Shown piece by piece: positions 33,401 to 40,562 of a DNA stretch of 41,157 bases. Source of the stretch: an uncultured Lachnospiraceae bacterium (lineage in GTDB: Bacteria; Bacillota; Clostridia; Lachnospirales; Lachnospiraceae); assembly GCA_946614165.1 (NCBI GenBank), contig CAMOGQ010000014.1:1-41157 (forward strand), written 5' to 3'. Position 1 is the stretch's first letter; each line of letters starts with the position of its first letter. The notes below the pieces were generated by a model. That model saw only the letters and a program-made list of their open reading frames with translations, did not search any database and was not told the origin of the DNA. Position numbers and translations under genes: made by a program.

Positions 33401-33534
33401 TTTGTGCTGGACGTGCCCAGAAACTTGTCGATGTCCGTGCGATGGTCGGAGACGACCGTGCCGGCGGTGACGGACAGAGCCAGAAGCATGGCCGTCAGGG
33501 CCGAAAGTCCCCGCCAGATTTGAGATTTCCGCAT
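30454..33534 (-). CDS. Membrane-anchored, domain-permuted GH3 beta-glucosidase-like enzyme
   Basis: The protein has 1026 residues. The usual GH3 order is reversed. The alpha/beta sandwich domain comes first (about 60-380; EGSVLLKNNGALPL, GNPMEIDELE). A fibronectin-III-like domain follows (about 400-530; YPFGYGLSYTTFE). The TIM barrel is last (about 650-970), with VKHFAFND and the candidate nucleophile Asp in GLVSEDFIMD. One hydrophobic helix lies at the N-terminus (about 10-28) and one at the C-terminus (about 1000-1020), ending in Arg/Lys, so it is probably tethered outside the cell at both ends. GGGAGG lies a few bases before the ATG. The bond specificity cannot be read. Confidence 0.88.
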   Translation of the reverse strand: MRKSQIWRGLSALTAMLLALSVTAGTVVSDHRTDIDKFLGTSSTKIVTEGEADVSEMYTYTSDYADTTALVTAMADIGERMSEEGSVLLKNNGALPLSGEEIGKVSLLGFSSYFPNKGAILGPVAAENHGTDADTVDLVGALEAKGFGLNATLKSMYNSDALKAIFKSEVATWTGTMEYLNLTAPAVGGVYTDKEPSVAELDAADGSWRDSLAENNILILTIGRAGSENADYTPGEAGVNPADGLNQKDPLGLSDDERNLIAAAAEAKGKNGGKLIILLNNGNPMEIDELEKNDAVDAILQVGTPGSYGFYGVADILSGIVNPSGHLTDTYAVDNSISPAAMNYGDLQWANANPAVYINDAIVEAEGIYTGYKYYETRYADTVLDQGGADSEVGSTGGAWNYANEVTYPFGYGLSYTTFEQKIQSVNVDLESKTATVNVEVTNTGSVAGKDAVQLYVSVPYTDYDREHLVEKSAIQLLDFAKTEVIEPGQSVTVTLNPDLYYMASWDSTADNAAGTKGTYILDAGTYYFSVGNGAHEALNNVLAAQGKTSADGMTADGSAENVQTWELADLDTTTFAQSKNGTNVENRLADMDINFWMPGTAVYLTRNDWAGTFPVTYSGLTATDEMLAIMDNDVYEYQTGGEGTVTWGAENGLSLANLKGVADRDDPAWDMLIDQMQLSEALIRTAFGGTSTKAIASITSPEAIQNDGPTGFASYPLGQYANHDASSGDPCVVAENDKNAGFMGNIMANNIVVAQTFNKDLAYEWGSIVGNYSLWSNCTILWGISANLHRLPYCARNLEYYSEDPVLSSFLAARQTEAEQKYGVIAAVKHFAFNDTEMNRTGVAPFMTEQKAREGDIRAMQSPIEDAKCLGVMTAYNRAGVYTDNAHTGLQQGILHEEFGFYGLVSEDFIMDPVYASLKEAVQNGITMSCNTGDNSLEAVAAYYPALNWNEETVGADQALQEALKKGMKMQNYALANSNAMDGLVATSHLVHVKTWYDNLITGLTAASAVLFLLCAFMLFKARKD

Positions 33535-33678
33535 AGTTACTACCTCCCTTTTTCTTGCTTCCTCCCGGAGCTGTGCGGACTGCTCCGGAAGATATTGAAA
33601 CTGCTGATCCTATTTTACAGCCTCAAAGTCCCGGACCTCTTTTTTTTCGCCAGATGTATCCCTGCGGCGCGAAATGAC

Positions 33679-33707
33679 ATGCAGGAAACTGCAAAATCGC
33701 CTATACT
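33679..33707 (+). promoter_or_regulatory. Possible promoter of the LytTR operon
   Basis: TATACT at 33702-33707 has a poor -35 (ATGCAG, 33679-33684) 17 bases upstream. A small GGGAGG/CCTCCC hairpin (33725-33743) follows in the leader. The 244-base divergent region between the GH3 and LytTR genes holds no gene. Confidence 0.3.
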
Positions 33708-33778
33708 TGTGTTTGACTGAAAATGGGAGGCATCTGCCCTCCCCGCCTGTTGCCTTATGTTTAATACGGAGAACTGCC

Positions 33779-34495
33779 ATGCTGCACATCGCCATCGTCG
33801 AAGATGACGCCGCCATGCGGCGCTATCTGAGGGATCAGATATCGGAATCCCTGTCCGCCTCCCGCGCATCTGCCGAATACGATCTTTTCGAAAGCGGAGA
33901 CTCCTTTCTCTCCGCGGCCGGAGACCACTATCATTTCGACGCGGTCTTTCTGGACATAGAAATGCCCGGGACCGACGGGATCGGGACGGCCCGGCGCTTT
34001 CTTCGCCTTCAGCCGGAGTCCCGGATCGTCTTCGTCTCTGCCAGGGAGGACCTGGTCTATGATACCTTCGCCGTCCGTCCCTTCCGCTTCCTTCCCAAAA
34101 GCAGGCTCCTTCAGCGCCTGCCCGAAACGGTGGAAGCCCTGGTAGAGGAGGCAGGAGCTTCCCTGGCAGACCGCCTGGTCTTTTCGGACTCCTCCGGGGA
34201 CATGTATTCCTTCTCCCTGAGGACCGTCGTCTATATAGAAGCCAGGAACAAGGACTGCCGCATCGTCACTGACGGCGGCGAGACACTGATCCGCTGCCGG
34301 CTGACCGACATAGAGCTAAAGCTTCCTTCCGAAAATTTCATCAAGATCCACCGCAGCTACATTGTCAACGCTTCCTACATTTACCTGATCGGCAGAGCCT
34401 CCGTTTCCCTGACCACGGGAGAGGAGCTTCCCCTGTCCAGGAACCGTGTCCAGGAGGTCCGCAGGGCCTTTCTTCTTTTTGCAGGAGACAACTGA
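33779..34495 (+). CDS. LytTR-family response regulator
   Basis: The protein has 238 residues. The receiver domain (about 1-120) has the acidic pair EDD and the phospho-acceptor Asp in VFLDIEMPGTDG. The C-terminal LytTR DNA-binding domain (about 140-235) has YIEARNKDC and FIKIHRSYIVN. The start is the ATG after GGAG at 33768, where the protein begins MLHIAIVEDD; a longer upstream frame has no ribosome site. It is the first gene of a five-gene plus-strand operon and overlaps the kinase gene (TGATG). Confidence 0.92.
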   Translation: MLHIAIVEDDAAMRRYLRDQISESLSASRASAEYDLFESGDSFLSAAGDHYHFDAVFLDIEMPGTDGIGTARRFLRLQPESRIVFVSAREDLVYDTFAVRPFRFLPKSRLLQRLPETVEALVEEAGASLADRLVFSDSSGDMYSFSLRTVVYIEARNKDCRIVTDGGETLIRCRLTDIELKLPSENFIKIHRSYIVNASYIYLIGRASVSLTTGEELPLSRNRVQEVRRAFLLFAGDN

Positions 34496-35859
34496 TGCAG
34501 ACAGCATACGAATTATTCAGACACTTACATTTTGAATGGGCCCTCTACGCCGGGATCCTTTCCCTGGGCCTGGGCAGATTTTTTTCGGAGGAAGCCCCGG
34601 GCCGCAGAGAGATCCTCTTTGTTCCCGGCTGCGTCATCACCTGCGCCCTGGCCATGCCCCTGGTCAACCTTCTGCCCTTCCGGCCGGTCTTTTCCTCTCA
34701 GGGCAGCGCTATCTGGGCCCTCTACCTGCTCTTTTTCGTGATCATGCTGGTCTGGACAGCCGTCTGCTGTCCCGGCCATGTCCGGACAGGGGCGGCCTAC
34801 ACGACCTATTACCTGCTTTTTATCATTCTCTTCAAGGGGGCCATGGCGCCCTTCTACGCCGCGGAGCCTGCCCTGGACCATGTCTTTTACGCCCTGGTGG
34901 ATATGGCGACCATCCTTGTGCTCTGCGGCATGCTCTTTCTGATGACTCTCCTGTTCGGACGCTTTCAGCTTATGATCCGCCATTCGGACGCCCCGAATTA
35001 TTACAACCTGGCTGTCCTGATCCCTTTCCTGATCATAATCGTCTTTTCCCTGATCGTTTCCGGACACTCCTTTTTTACGGAAAATACCCAGCCCATCCTT
35101 TCGGGCTGCCTGGCCCTGCTCCTGCCCCTCATCTACTATAACTACGCCCAGGGAAGCCGTGCCTTCGCGGAAAGCCGTGAGCTGGAAACGGCCCTCCTGC
35201 GCACCCAGGCGGACCTTGCCCACTACCGGGGGGCCATCGAACTGGATGAGAGGATCCGCAGGGAGCGGCATGAACTGAAGAACCGCTACCTCCACATCCA
35301 GGTCCTCCTTAAGGAAAACCGCCTGGAGGAACTGGACGCCTATCTGTCCGAAGAGATCGGCTCCCGTATGGAGGCTATGTCGGAAGCCTATACCGGCAGT
35401 ACCCTGATCGACTATATCCTGCATCTCAAGCAGCAGGAGGCCGAAAAGGTATCCGTCCCCTTCAAGGTATCCGTCCTGCTCAGAAAGACCCCCCGGGTCC
35501 CCGACGATCTCTTCTGCACCATCCTTCTCAATCTCCTGGACAACGCCATAGAAGCCTCCCGGACAGAGAAGGATCCCGGGATCCTGGTCACCCTCAGCAA
35601 CAAAGGGGCCTACCTGGTCCTGCAGGTCAGAAACCGGGTGTCCAGAAACGTCCTTCTTTTCAATCCGGGCCTTCTGACCACAAAAATGGACAAGGAACAT
35701 CACGGCCACGGCCTGTCCATCGTCCGCTCCGCCGTGAAGGAAGCCGGCGGCATGATGGAGATCCGGACGGACGACGGCTTCTTTGATGTTACGGCCGCCC
35801 TGCCGGACTTCACGGAGCGGACTTCCAGAAAAGCGGAGGATGTCCGCCATGCGCCCTAG
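34495..35859 (+). CDS. GHKL-type sensor histidine kinase
   Basis: The protein has 454 residues. Six or more hydrophobic helices (about 12-205) form a membrane sensor resembling AgrC/ComD types. A coiled linker leads to the dimerisation box RRERHELKNRYLH (phospho-acceptor His) and the ATPase domain with NLLDNAIEAS (N box) and GHGLSIVRSAV (G box). It is the cognate kinase of the LytTR regulator by overlap and order. No separate peptide-signal gene is visible nearby. Its 3' end overlaps the lipoprotein gene by 11 bases. Confidence 0.92.
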   Translation: MQTAYELFRHLHFEWALYAGILSLGLGRFFSEEAPGRREILFVPGCVITCALAMPLVNLLPFRPVFSSQGSAIWALYLLFFVIMLVWTAVCCPGHVRTGAAYTTYYLLFIILFKGAMAPFYAAEPALDHVFYALVDMATILVLCGMLFLMTLLFGRFQLMIRHSDAPNYYNLAVLIPFLIIIVFSLIVSGHSFFTENTQPILSGCLALLLPLIYYNYAQGSRAFAESRELETALLRTQADLAHYRGAIELDERIRRERHELKNRYLHIQVLLKENRLEELDAYLSEEIGSRMEAMSEAYTGSTLIDYILHLKQQEAEKVSVPFKVSVLLRKTPRVPDDLFCTILLNLLDNAIEASRTEKDPGILVTLSNKGAYLVLQVRNRVSRNVLLFNPGLLTTKMDKEHHGHGLSIVRSAVKEAGGMMEIRTDDGFFDVTAALPDFTERTSRKAEDVRHAP

Positions 35860-37702
35860 GATCCTCCTCTCCCTCTGCCTTCTGTGCGGTGCCCTCGTCC
35901 TCTCCTCCTGCGGGGGGCATGCAGACAGAAAAGAACGCACGGTCCGTGTGGTCCTGGAAGAGGGAGACGGCTTTACGGCCCCCGAGTCTGTCTTCGATCT
36001 GCCCTCCGGCACTGACTTAAGCGTCCGGATAGCCCCCGAGGAGGGCTGGCAGGTCACGGGCTGCGACTATGAGGGAGCCCTTCTTGAAACAGAATCCGAG
36101 GGGCAGATCCTCCTGACCCTCCCCGGGGTGCGCTATACCAGGACCGTCAGGGTCCATGCACAGAAGAACCCCTTTGTCATCCGCTGCCACCTGGGAAGGG
36201 AAGGAAGCCCGGACGGAGAAGAAACGGTCCGGGAAATGACTTATCCCGCATCCCACCTGCGGATCAATACCCCGGCGGGGTCCGGACAGGGCCTTTCCCC
36301 GGATGAGGGAAAAGAAACAGATCCCCTCCGCATTCCCCTGATCTCGGGGGACGGGACTGCACTTCTGTGCGGCTGGAACACGGCTCCGGACGGAAAAGGG
36401 ACAAAGATCGGTCTGGGAAGCCGGACGGAGGTCTCTGCTTTGGAACCCCTGGATCTTTACGCCGACTGGAGGCCCTTTGCGGACGCCTCCCTTTTTGACT
36501 ATGCCCTTACACCCGGGGGCGGCGCCAGGATCACGGGCTATGACGGAGCGGAGAAGGACCTGGTCCTTCCCGCCTTTATAGACGGCCATCCCGTCACCGG
36601 GATCGGGGAAAGGGCCTTTTCAGGCCTCTCCTGCGCCTCCCTGGTCCTTCCGCCCACCCTCCGGGAAGTGGGCCTTTATGCCTTCGAAAACGCCTCTTTC
36701 TCCTCTCTGACCTTTTTCGATACCCTCTCCTCCGTGACAGACTATGCCTTCTCCGGCTGCAAAAATCTTGAGACAATACGAATTCAGGCCGCAGAAGCCC
36801 CTGTCTGGTCGGGGACCTATTATGACACCTTTACAGACAAGACGGACCGGCTCCGCCTCCTGAAGGAAAAAAAGAAGATCCTTCTATTCTCCGGTTCCTC
36901 CGCCCGCTTCGGCTACGACTGCGGAAGGATCGACGCCGCCTTCCCGGACTATGGCGTGGTCAACCTGGGGGTCTTTGCCTATACCAACGCCCTGCCCCAG
37001 CTGGATCTGATCCTTCATTTCGCCGGGGAAGGGGACATCCTGGTCCACAGCCCGGAGTTTGACGCCGCATCCCGCCAGTTCTGCTGTACCAATGCCATGG
37101 ACTCCGCCTTCTTCCGCATGATCGAGTCGGACTACGACCTGCTCTCCCTTCTGGACTACAGGGACTACGGAGGCCTCCTTTCCGCCTACGCCTCCTTCCA
37201 CAGGGAAAGAGAAGGCATGCAGGCGGGAGACTACCGGATCAGCGCCTCCTCCTTCGATGAGGACGGCCATCCTGTTTCCGATCCCTCTTACAACGAATAC
37301 GGAGACTACGTGGTCCCCCGCCCCAATGCAGAAGGCGACGCCCCCATCTATGACCTGCCGGTGGATTACACCAGGGGTTCCTTTGCGAAGGATCGCTTCA
37401 TCGATCCCCTGAACGGGGTATACAGGCGCTTTCTGGATCAGGGGGTCACGGTATATTTCGACTATGCTCCCAGGAACCGGGAGGCCCTCTCGGACCAGAG
37501 CACCCCTGAGGCAAGAAGGGAGCTGGACACCTGGTTTCGGGAGAGCCTCTGCGTTCCGGTCCTGGAGGACATAGAAGACTCCCTCTATCCCGGCAGGTAC
37601 CTCTTCGGAACAGACAACCACCTCTCTTCGGAGGGAGTGCAGATCCGCACGGACCGTTTTCTGAAGGCCCTGGAGGCGCGGGAGAAAGGAGGCGCAGAAT
37701 GA
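35849..37702 (+). CDS. Lipoprotein with BspA-type LRR and an SGNH-like domain
   Basis: The protein has 617 residues from the ATG at 35849, preceded by GGAGGA. The signal peptide ends in the lipobox VLSSC, with Cys21. Two beta-rich modules follow, the second like an InlB B-repeat (GWNTAPDGKGTKIG ... LDLYADW). Leucine-rich repeats of BspA type come next (about 225-310; GIGERAFSGLS, VTDYAFSGCKNLETI). A C-terminal domain begins KKKILLFSGSSARFG and ends LFGTDNHLSSEG, resembling the SGNH-type partners of MBOAT acyltransferases (AlgX/AlgJ/DltD-like). An esterase or acyl-transfer role outside the membrane is inferred. Confidence 0.75.
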   Translation: MRPRILLSLCLLCGALVLSSCGGHADRKERTVRVVLEEGDGFTAPESVFDLPSGTDLSVRIAPEEGWQVTGCDYEGALLETESEGQILLTLPGVRYTRTVRVHAQKNPFVIRCHLGREGSPDGEETVREMTYPASHLRINTPAGSGQGLSPDEGKETDPLRIPLISGDGTALLCGWNTAPDGKGTKIGLGSRTEVSALEPLDLYADWRPFADASLFDYALTPGGGARITGYDGAEKDLVLPAFIDGHPVTGIGERAFSGLSCASLVLPPTLREVGLYAFENASFSSLTFFDTLSSVTDYAFSGCKNLETIRIQAAEAPVWSGTYYDTFTDKTDRLRLLKEKKKILLFSGSSARFGYDCGRIDAAFPDYGVVNLGVFAYTNALPQLDLILHFAGEGDILVHSPEFDAASRQFCCTNAMDSAFFRMIESDYDLLSLLDYRDYGGLLSAYASFHREREGMQAGDYRISASSFDEDGHPVSDPSYNEYGDYVVPRPNAEGDAPIYDLPVDYTRGSFAKDRFIDPLNGVYRRFLDQGVTVYFDYAPRNREALSDQSTPEARRELDTWFRESLCVPVLEDIEDSLYPGRYLFGTDNHLSSEGVQIRTDRFLKALEAREKGGAE

Positions 37703-39078
37703 ACTTTACCTCGCTTTTCTTTCTCCCCCTCTACGCTCTGACCGCGGTCCTTTATCCCAGGCTCAGGCCCCGGCACAGGACCTTCCTCCTTCTTTTTTCC
37801 AGCTGGCTTTTCTTCCTGCTGGAGAGCCCGGCCTCCGGAGTCATCCTCTTATGTATGATCCTCCTGACCTTCTCGGCAGGCCTGGCCATGGACTCTGCCG
37901 GGGAGCGGCCCGGCCTTAAAAAGATCCTTCTTGTCACAGTCCTGGCCCTCTGCCTGGGGACTCTTGGCCTGTTCAAATACACAGGCCTCTTTTTCCTGCC
38001 CGCAGGCATCTCCTTCTATACCTTCCAGGCCCTCTCCTATACCATCGACGTATACAGAGGCCGTTTTCCCGCAGAGAAAGACTTCCCCCGCTACGCCCTT
38101 TACCTTTCCTTCTTCCCCCAGGTGGTGGCAGGTCCCATCGAAAGACCGGGAGACCTGCTGGACCAGCTCAGGTGCAAGAATCCTGTGACCCCGGAGGATT
38201 TCCGGATCGGCGGCTTTCTCATGCTGCGGGGCTATGTCAAAAAGATCGTCATTGCAGACGCCCTTGCCCCCGCTGCGGACCTGCTCTTTGCGGGAAGCGG
38301 AGGATATACAGGCCCTAAGGTCCTTGCAGGTGCCTTTCTTTTTGCCCTGCAGATCTACGCGGACTTTTCCGGCTACTCCGACATAGCCCTTGGGAGCGCC
38401 CGCTTCCTGGGGATCCGCCTGAGCGAAAACTTCCGGGAGCCCTATCTGGCGGCGGGCCTTCGGGACTTCTGGCGCCGCTGGCACATTACCCTTACCAGGT
38501 GGCTGACAGACTATGTCTATATCCCCCTGGGAGGAAACCGCATGGGGCCAGTCCGCACCGCCTTAAATACCCTTCTGGTCTTTGCCGTAAGCGGACTCTG
38601 GCACGGAAGAGGCGCCCACTTCCTGGTCTGGGGCCTCGTCCACGGCCTTCTCCTTCTTGCGGAGGACAGTCTCAGAGCTTTTCTGAGAGGCCCCGCAAAG
38701 GATAAATCCTCAGGGACCTCCGGGATATCCCGGGTCCTTCTGACTTCCGCCACCTTCCTGACCGTCTCCCTCCTCTGGATCCTCTTCCGGGCCCCGGATC
38801 TTCCCACGGCCCTTGCCATGTACAGGGCCCTTCCCCTGGGCTGGGGACAGACAGGGGAGGTCCAGGGATGGATCATGATCCATGGCCTTGCCTTTGTCCG
38901 CACAGCCCTGGCCATCCCTCTCCTTTTCCTCCTGCGCCGCATCCCGGACCGGAAGGAAGTCCCTCCGGATATGAAAGCCCTGGCAGGAGGCTACCTTCTT
39001 TTTGTCCTGACCCTGATCAGCCTCTTCCTGAACCTGCAGTCGGGGGGAGCAGCCGCTTTTATCTATTTCCAGTTCTGA
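37699..39078 (+). CDS. MBOAT-family membrane O-acyltransferase (AlgI/DltB-like)
   Basis: The protein has 459 residues and about 11 hydrophobic helices. Family motifs include FFPQVVAGPIERP, ADFSGYSDIALGSARFLGI, RDFWRRWHITLTRWLTDYVYIPLGG (as separated blocks) and the catalytic His in VSGLWHGRGAHF. It should pass an acyl group, probably acetyl, across the membrane to a secreted polysaccharide through an SGNH partner. The start overlaps the lipoprotein stop (ATGA). It is flanked on both sides by SGNH-like proteins. Confidence 0.92.
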   Translation: MNFTSLFFLPLYALTAVLYPRLRPRHRTFLLLFSSWLFFLLESPASGVILLCMILLTFSAGLAMDSAGERPGLKKILLVTVLALCLGTLGLFKYTGLFFLPAGISFYTFQALSYTIDVYRGRFPAEKDFPRYALYLSFFPQVVAGPIERPGDLLDQLRCKNPVTPEDFRIGGFLMLRGYVKKIVIADALAPAADLLFAGSGGYTGPKVLAGAFLFALQIYADFSGYSDIALGSARFLGIRLSENFREPYLAAGLRDFWRRWHITLTRWLTDYVYIPLGGNRMGPVRTALNTLLVFAVSGLWHGRGAHFLVWGLVHGLLLLAEDSLRAFLRGPAKDKSSGTSGISRVLLTSATFLTVSLLWILFRAPDLPTALAMYRALPLGWGQTGEVQGWIMIHGLAFVRTALAIPLLFLLRRIPDRKEVPPDMKALAGGYLLFVLTLISLFLNLQSGGAAAFIYFQF

Positions 39079-39084
39079 ACCGCC

Positions 39085-40362
39085 ATGAAGACAACAAAAC
39101 GTTTTATCCTTATTACAAGTCTTATAACGCTGCTGGTCCTGGCCCCCCTGACCCTGGGCGGGATCCTTCTGCCTGCCGCCTACCGGGATACCTTCATGGG
39201 CGAGCTGCCTTTCAAGGTAAAGCGCCTTCATGAAGCGCCCGGCCCCCGGATCATCGTCATCGGCGGCTCCGGCATGGCCTTTGCCCTGGACAGCGCCCTT
39301 GTGGAAAAATCCTTCCCCGGATATGCTCCCGTCAACATGGGCATGTATGCGGATCTGGGCACCTCCTTTCTCCTGGACCTGACCGAGGACGAACTCAGGG
39401 AAGGGGACCTGGTGATCATAGCCCCCGAAGAGGATCCCCAGACCCTTTCCATGTATTTCGGAGGGAGAAGCGCCCTGCAGGGCATGGACGGCGCCTGGTC
39501 CCTTCTGAAAAAGGTCTCCCGCAGGGATCTGGGGACCCTGATCGGGGCCCTGCCCGCCTTCTCTCTGGAAAAATGGCGCTTTGCCCTGTCCGGGGAAGTT
39601 CCTCAGGGAGAGGGGATCTACAAAAGAAGCTCCTTCAACGAATACGGGGATATAGACTCGGATCTGGCGGACAAAAACCGCATGCCGGGCCGCTTCGACG
39701 CCGCAAGGCCTGTCTCTTTCGATCCGGCCCTTCTGGACAAAGACTTCGAAGACCGCCTGAACCGGTATGCGGAGGCAGCTATGAAAAAGGGAGCCCTTGT
39801 CTTCTGGTACTTCTGCCCTGTGGACCGCCTGGCTCTTGGGGATCCTTCCTTTACGCCGGACGATTTCTACGACGCTCTTTACGAAAGGCTGGATTTTCCC
39901 ATCCTAGGAGATCCGGGAAGCGCCGTCATGGACGAAGCCTGGTTCTATGACACCAACTTCCACCTGAACCGGAGCGGCCGGACCCTCTATACCGTTCAGC
40001 TGATCAGAGACCTGAAAGCCCAGCTGGGGATCACGGCGGCCACGGACATCCCCCTGCCCCAGGCCCCTCCTCTTCCTGCCTCCTCGGGCACCGTTCTTAC
40101 AGCGGACCGGTATGCGGGCAGAACGGACCTGGAAGAGATCTCCCTTCCCGAAGATACGGCATATATAGAAGACTATGCCTTCGATGGGTGCACAGGCCTT
40201 AAAAGGATCATTCTTCCGGTGAGAGAACCTTCCCGCGTTCTGATCGGAGACCACCTGCTGGACGGCACCGGGGCCTTCCTTTATGTCCCGGAAGGGACCC
40301 TGTCCGCCTACCGCACCGACTACCGCTTTTCCCGCTATGCCGGCAGGATCAGGGAGCAGTAA
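39085..40362 (+). CDS. Membrane-anchored SGNH-like protein with a C-terminal LRR
   Basis: The protein has 425 residues with an N-terminal signal-anchor helix (about 8-32). The SGNH-like domain has IVIGGSGMAF (Ser62 as candidate nucleophile) and FYDTNFHLNRSG near residue 287 (candidate Asp and His). The C-terminal part carries one or two BspA-type LRRs (ISLPEDTAYIEDYAFDGCTGLKRIILP) and the terminal motif LYVPEGTLSAY. It starts six bases after the MBOAT stop without a clear Shine-Dalgarno sequence, implying translational coupling. Together with the lipoprotein it probably accepts acyl groups from the MBOAT. Confidence 0.78.
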   Translation: MKTTKRFILITSLITLLVLAPLTLGGILLPAAYRDTFMGELPFKVKRLHEAPGPRIIVIGGSGMAFALDSALVEKSFPGYAPVNMGMYADLGTSFLLDLTEDELREGDLVIIAPEEDPQTLSMYFGGRSALQGMDGAWSLLKKVSRRDLGTLIGALPAFSLEKWRFALSGEVPQGEGIYKRSSFNEYGDIDSDLADKNRMPGRFDAARPVSFDPALLDKDFEDRLNRYAEAAMKKGALVFWYFCPVDRLALGDPSFTPDDFYDALYERLDFPILGDPGSAVMDEAWFYDTNFHLNRSGRTLYTVQLIRDLKAQLGITAATDIPLPQAPPLPASSGTVLTADRYAGRTDLEEISLPEDTAYIEDYAFDGCTGLKRIILPVREPSRVLIGDHLLDGTGAFLYVPEGTLSAYRTDYRFSRYAGRIREQ

Positions 40363-40399
40363 ATCTTCCTCCTCTCCTTCTTTTTTTGACCTTCTCAGA

Positions 40400-40427
40400 C
40401 AGCGGCCCGGGCAGGCCGCTGTTTTTT
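40400..40427 (+). terminator. Terminator of the LytTR-MBOAT operon
   Basis: CAGCGGCC (40400-40407) and GGCCGCTG (40414-40421) with a six-base loop are followed by six T (40422-40427). Confidence 0.88.
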
Positions 40428-40436
40428 GACTCTTCA

Positions 40437-40508
40437 TTATAATCCGCGGGATACCACGTCCATAGGAGCAGCTGCACCGCATGGGCGTGGAGGAACGCGG
40501 TCTTTTTT
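40437..40508 (+). ncRNA. Possible small RNA or second terminator hairpin
   Basis: A TATAAT (40437-40442) directly precedes a long hairpin: CCGCG (40444-40448) with CGCGG (40496-40500), and CCACGTCC (40454-40461) with GGGCGTGG (40483-40490). A T tract (40501-40508) follows. There is no good -35 for the TATAAT. It could equally be a backup terminator of the upstream operon. Confidence 0.3.
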
Positions 40509-40562
40509 CTTTCCACGAAAGTCCGCGCACCTGCTGTCCCGCTTTCTCCTCCCTATAGTGTC

